Below are positions 5,714 to 5,891 of a stretch of DNA of 5,891 nucleotides, in pieces. The stretch is from NCBI GenBank assembly GCA_012031475.1, contig JAAUTJ010000340.1, forward strand, positions 1-5,891, given 5' to 3'. The notes below the pieces were generated by a model that was not told where the DNA came from, did not search any database, and worked only from the letters and a program-made list of their open reading frames with translations. The stretch is from Leptolyngbyaceae cyanobacterium SM1_3_5. GTDB lineage: Bacteria > Cyanobacteriota > Cyanobacteriia > Elainellales > Elainellaceae. The translations under genes and the position numbers were made by a program. Positions within the stretch are counted from its first letter, which is position 1. The number at the start of each line of letters is the position of its first letter.

Positions 5714-5891
5714 ATGCCCACGTCTGCCTATGAAGACTCCAGCCCGCTTCTCGTCGAGCCGGCCGCGTTGCGGAATCGCGCCAATGCCGACGGCTATCTG
5801 TTTCTGAAGGGCCTGTTCCCGCGACGACGCAGTGATGGAATTGCGGCGGCAGTTCCTTGGTATCGTGTCCAAATACGGCTGGCTCGATCCG
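5714..5891 (+). CDS. PhyH (phytanoyl-CoA dioxygenase)-like protein, N-terminal part, frameshifted and cut by the window edge
   Basis: From the ATG at 5714: MPTSAYEDSSPLLVEPAALR, then NRANADGYLFLKGLFP, which resembles the N-terminus of bacterial PhyH-family proteins (non-haem Fe(II)/2-oxoglutarate oxygenases), where a DGY(L/F)F(L/R)xGL core opens the domain. After Pro at 5819-5821 the frame turns to RRRSDGIAAA, while the next frame from 5823 reads DDAVMELRRQFLGIVSKYG and then WLDP to the last base, a good family continuation. One extra base, or two missing, at about 5819-5823 explains this. The iron ligands (HxD...H) lie beyond the window, so activity and substrate cannot be judged. The ribosome binding site is strong. 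The family call rests on about 50 residues and is tentative. Confidence 0.6.
   Translation, partial: MPTSAYEDSSPLLVEPAALRNRANADGYLFLKGLFPRRRSDGIAAAVPWYRVQIRLARS

Noticed and set aside
5633..5872. 79-codon minus-strand frame at the right end
   Set aside because: It lies opposite the YlqD tail and the PhyH-like start, has no motif, and the plus-strand ribosome binding site and homology are better.

Overview
The window looks like cyanobacterial chromosome of fairly high GC, plausibly from a Leptolyngbya-like filamentous lineage (inference). The main sign is the HIP1 palindrome GCGATCGC: ten exact copies lie between 495 and 4785, where chance predicts well under one, and many CGATCG-containing variants accompany them. 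The proteins agree: an Aas-type acyl-ACP synthetase, a YlqD-family coiled-coil protein of cyanobacterial type, and RsfS and YqeK with cyanobacterial features.

Layout: (1) the 3' part of an OppC/DppC-type ABC permease (+), open through the left edge; (2) a membrane-anchored YdcF/DUF218 protein (+); (3) a 188-bp convergent spacer with tandem hairpins, one of which is a good intrinsic terminator for the minus strand; (4) a minus-strand pair, yqeK then rsfS, a widely conserved neighbourhood (usually with nadD, which is not in this window); (5) a divergent 162-bp spacer, then an aas-like acyl-ACP/acyl-CoA synthetase (+) that is complete in content but broken by two single-base frameshifts; (6) a 67-bp spacer with three copies of CTTAAAC; (7) a YlqD-family gene with an unusual C-terminal tail; (8) the first 59 codons of what looks like a phytanoyl-CoA dioxygenase (PhyH)-like gene, also with a frameshift, cut by the right edge.

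Functionally this is mostly housekeeping: peptide-type import, a ribosome-silencing factor beside its usual HD-hydrolase neighbour, and fatty acid recycling. No novel defence, mobile or biosynthetic system is visible. The points worth a second look are three frameshifts in 2 kb, all explicable as one extra base, and an abrupt change of character near 5610, where the YlqD family normally ends and a different kind of sequence with its own strong ribosome binding site begins. Together they raise the question of sequencing indels or a chimeric or recombination junction rather than new biology, though gene decay and a recent insertion remain possible.
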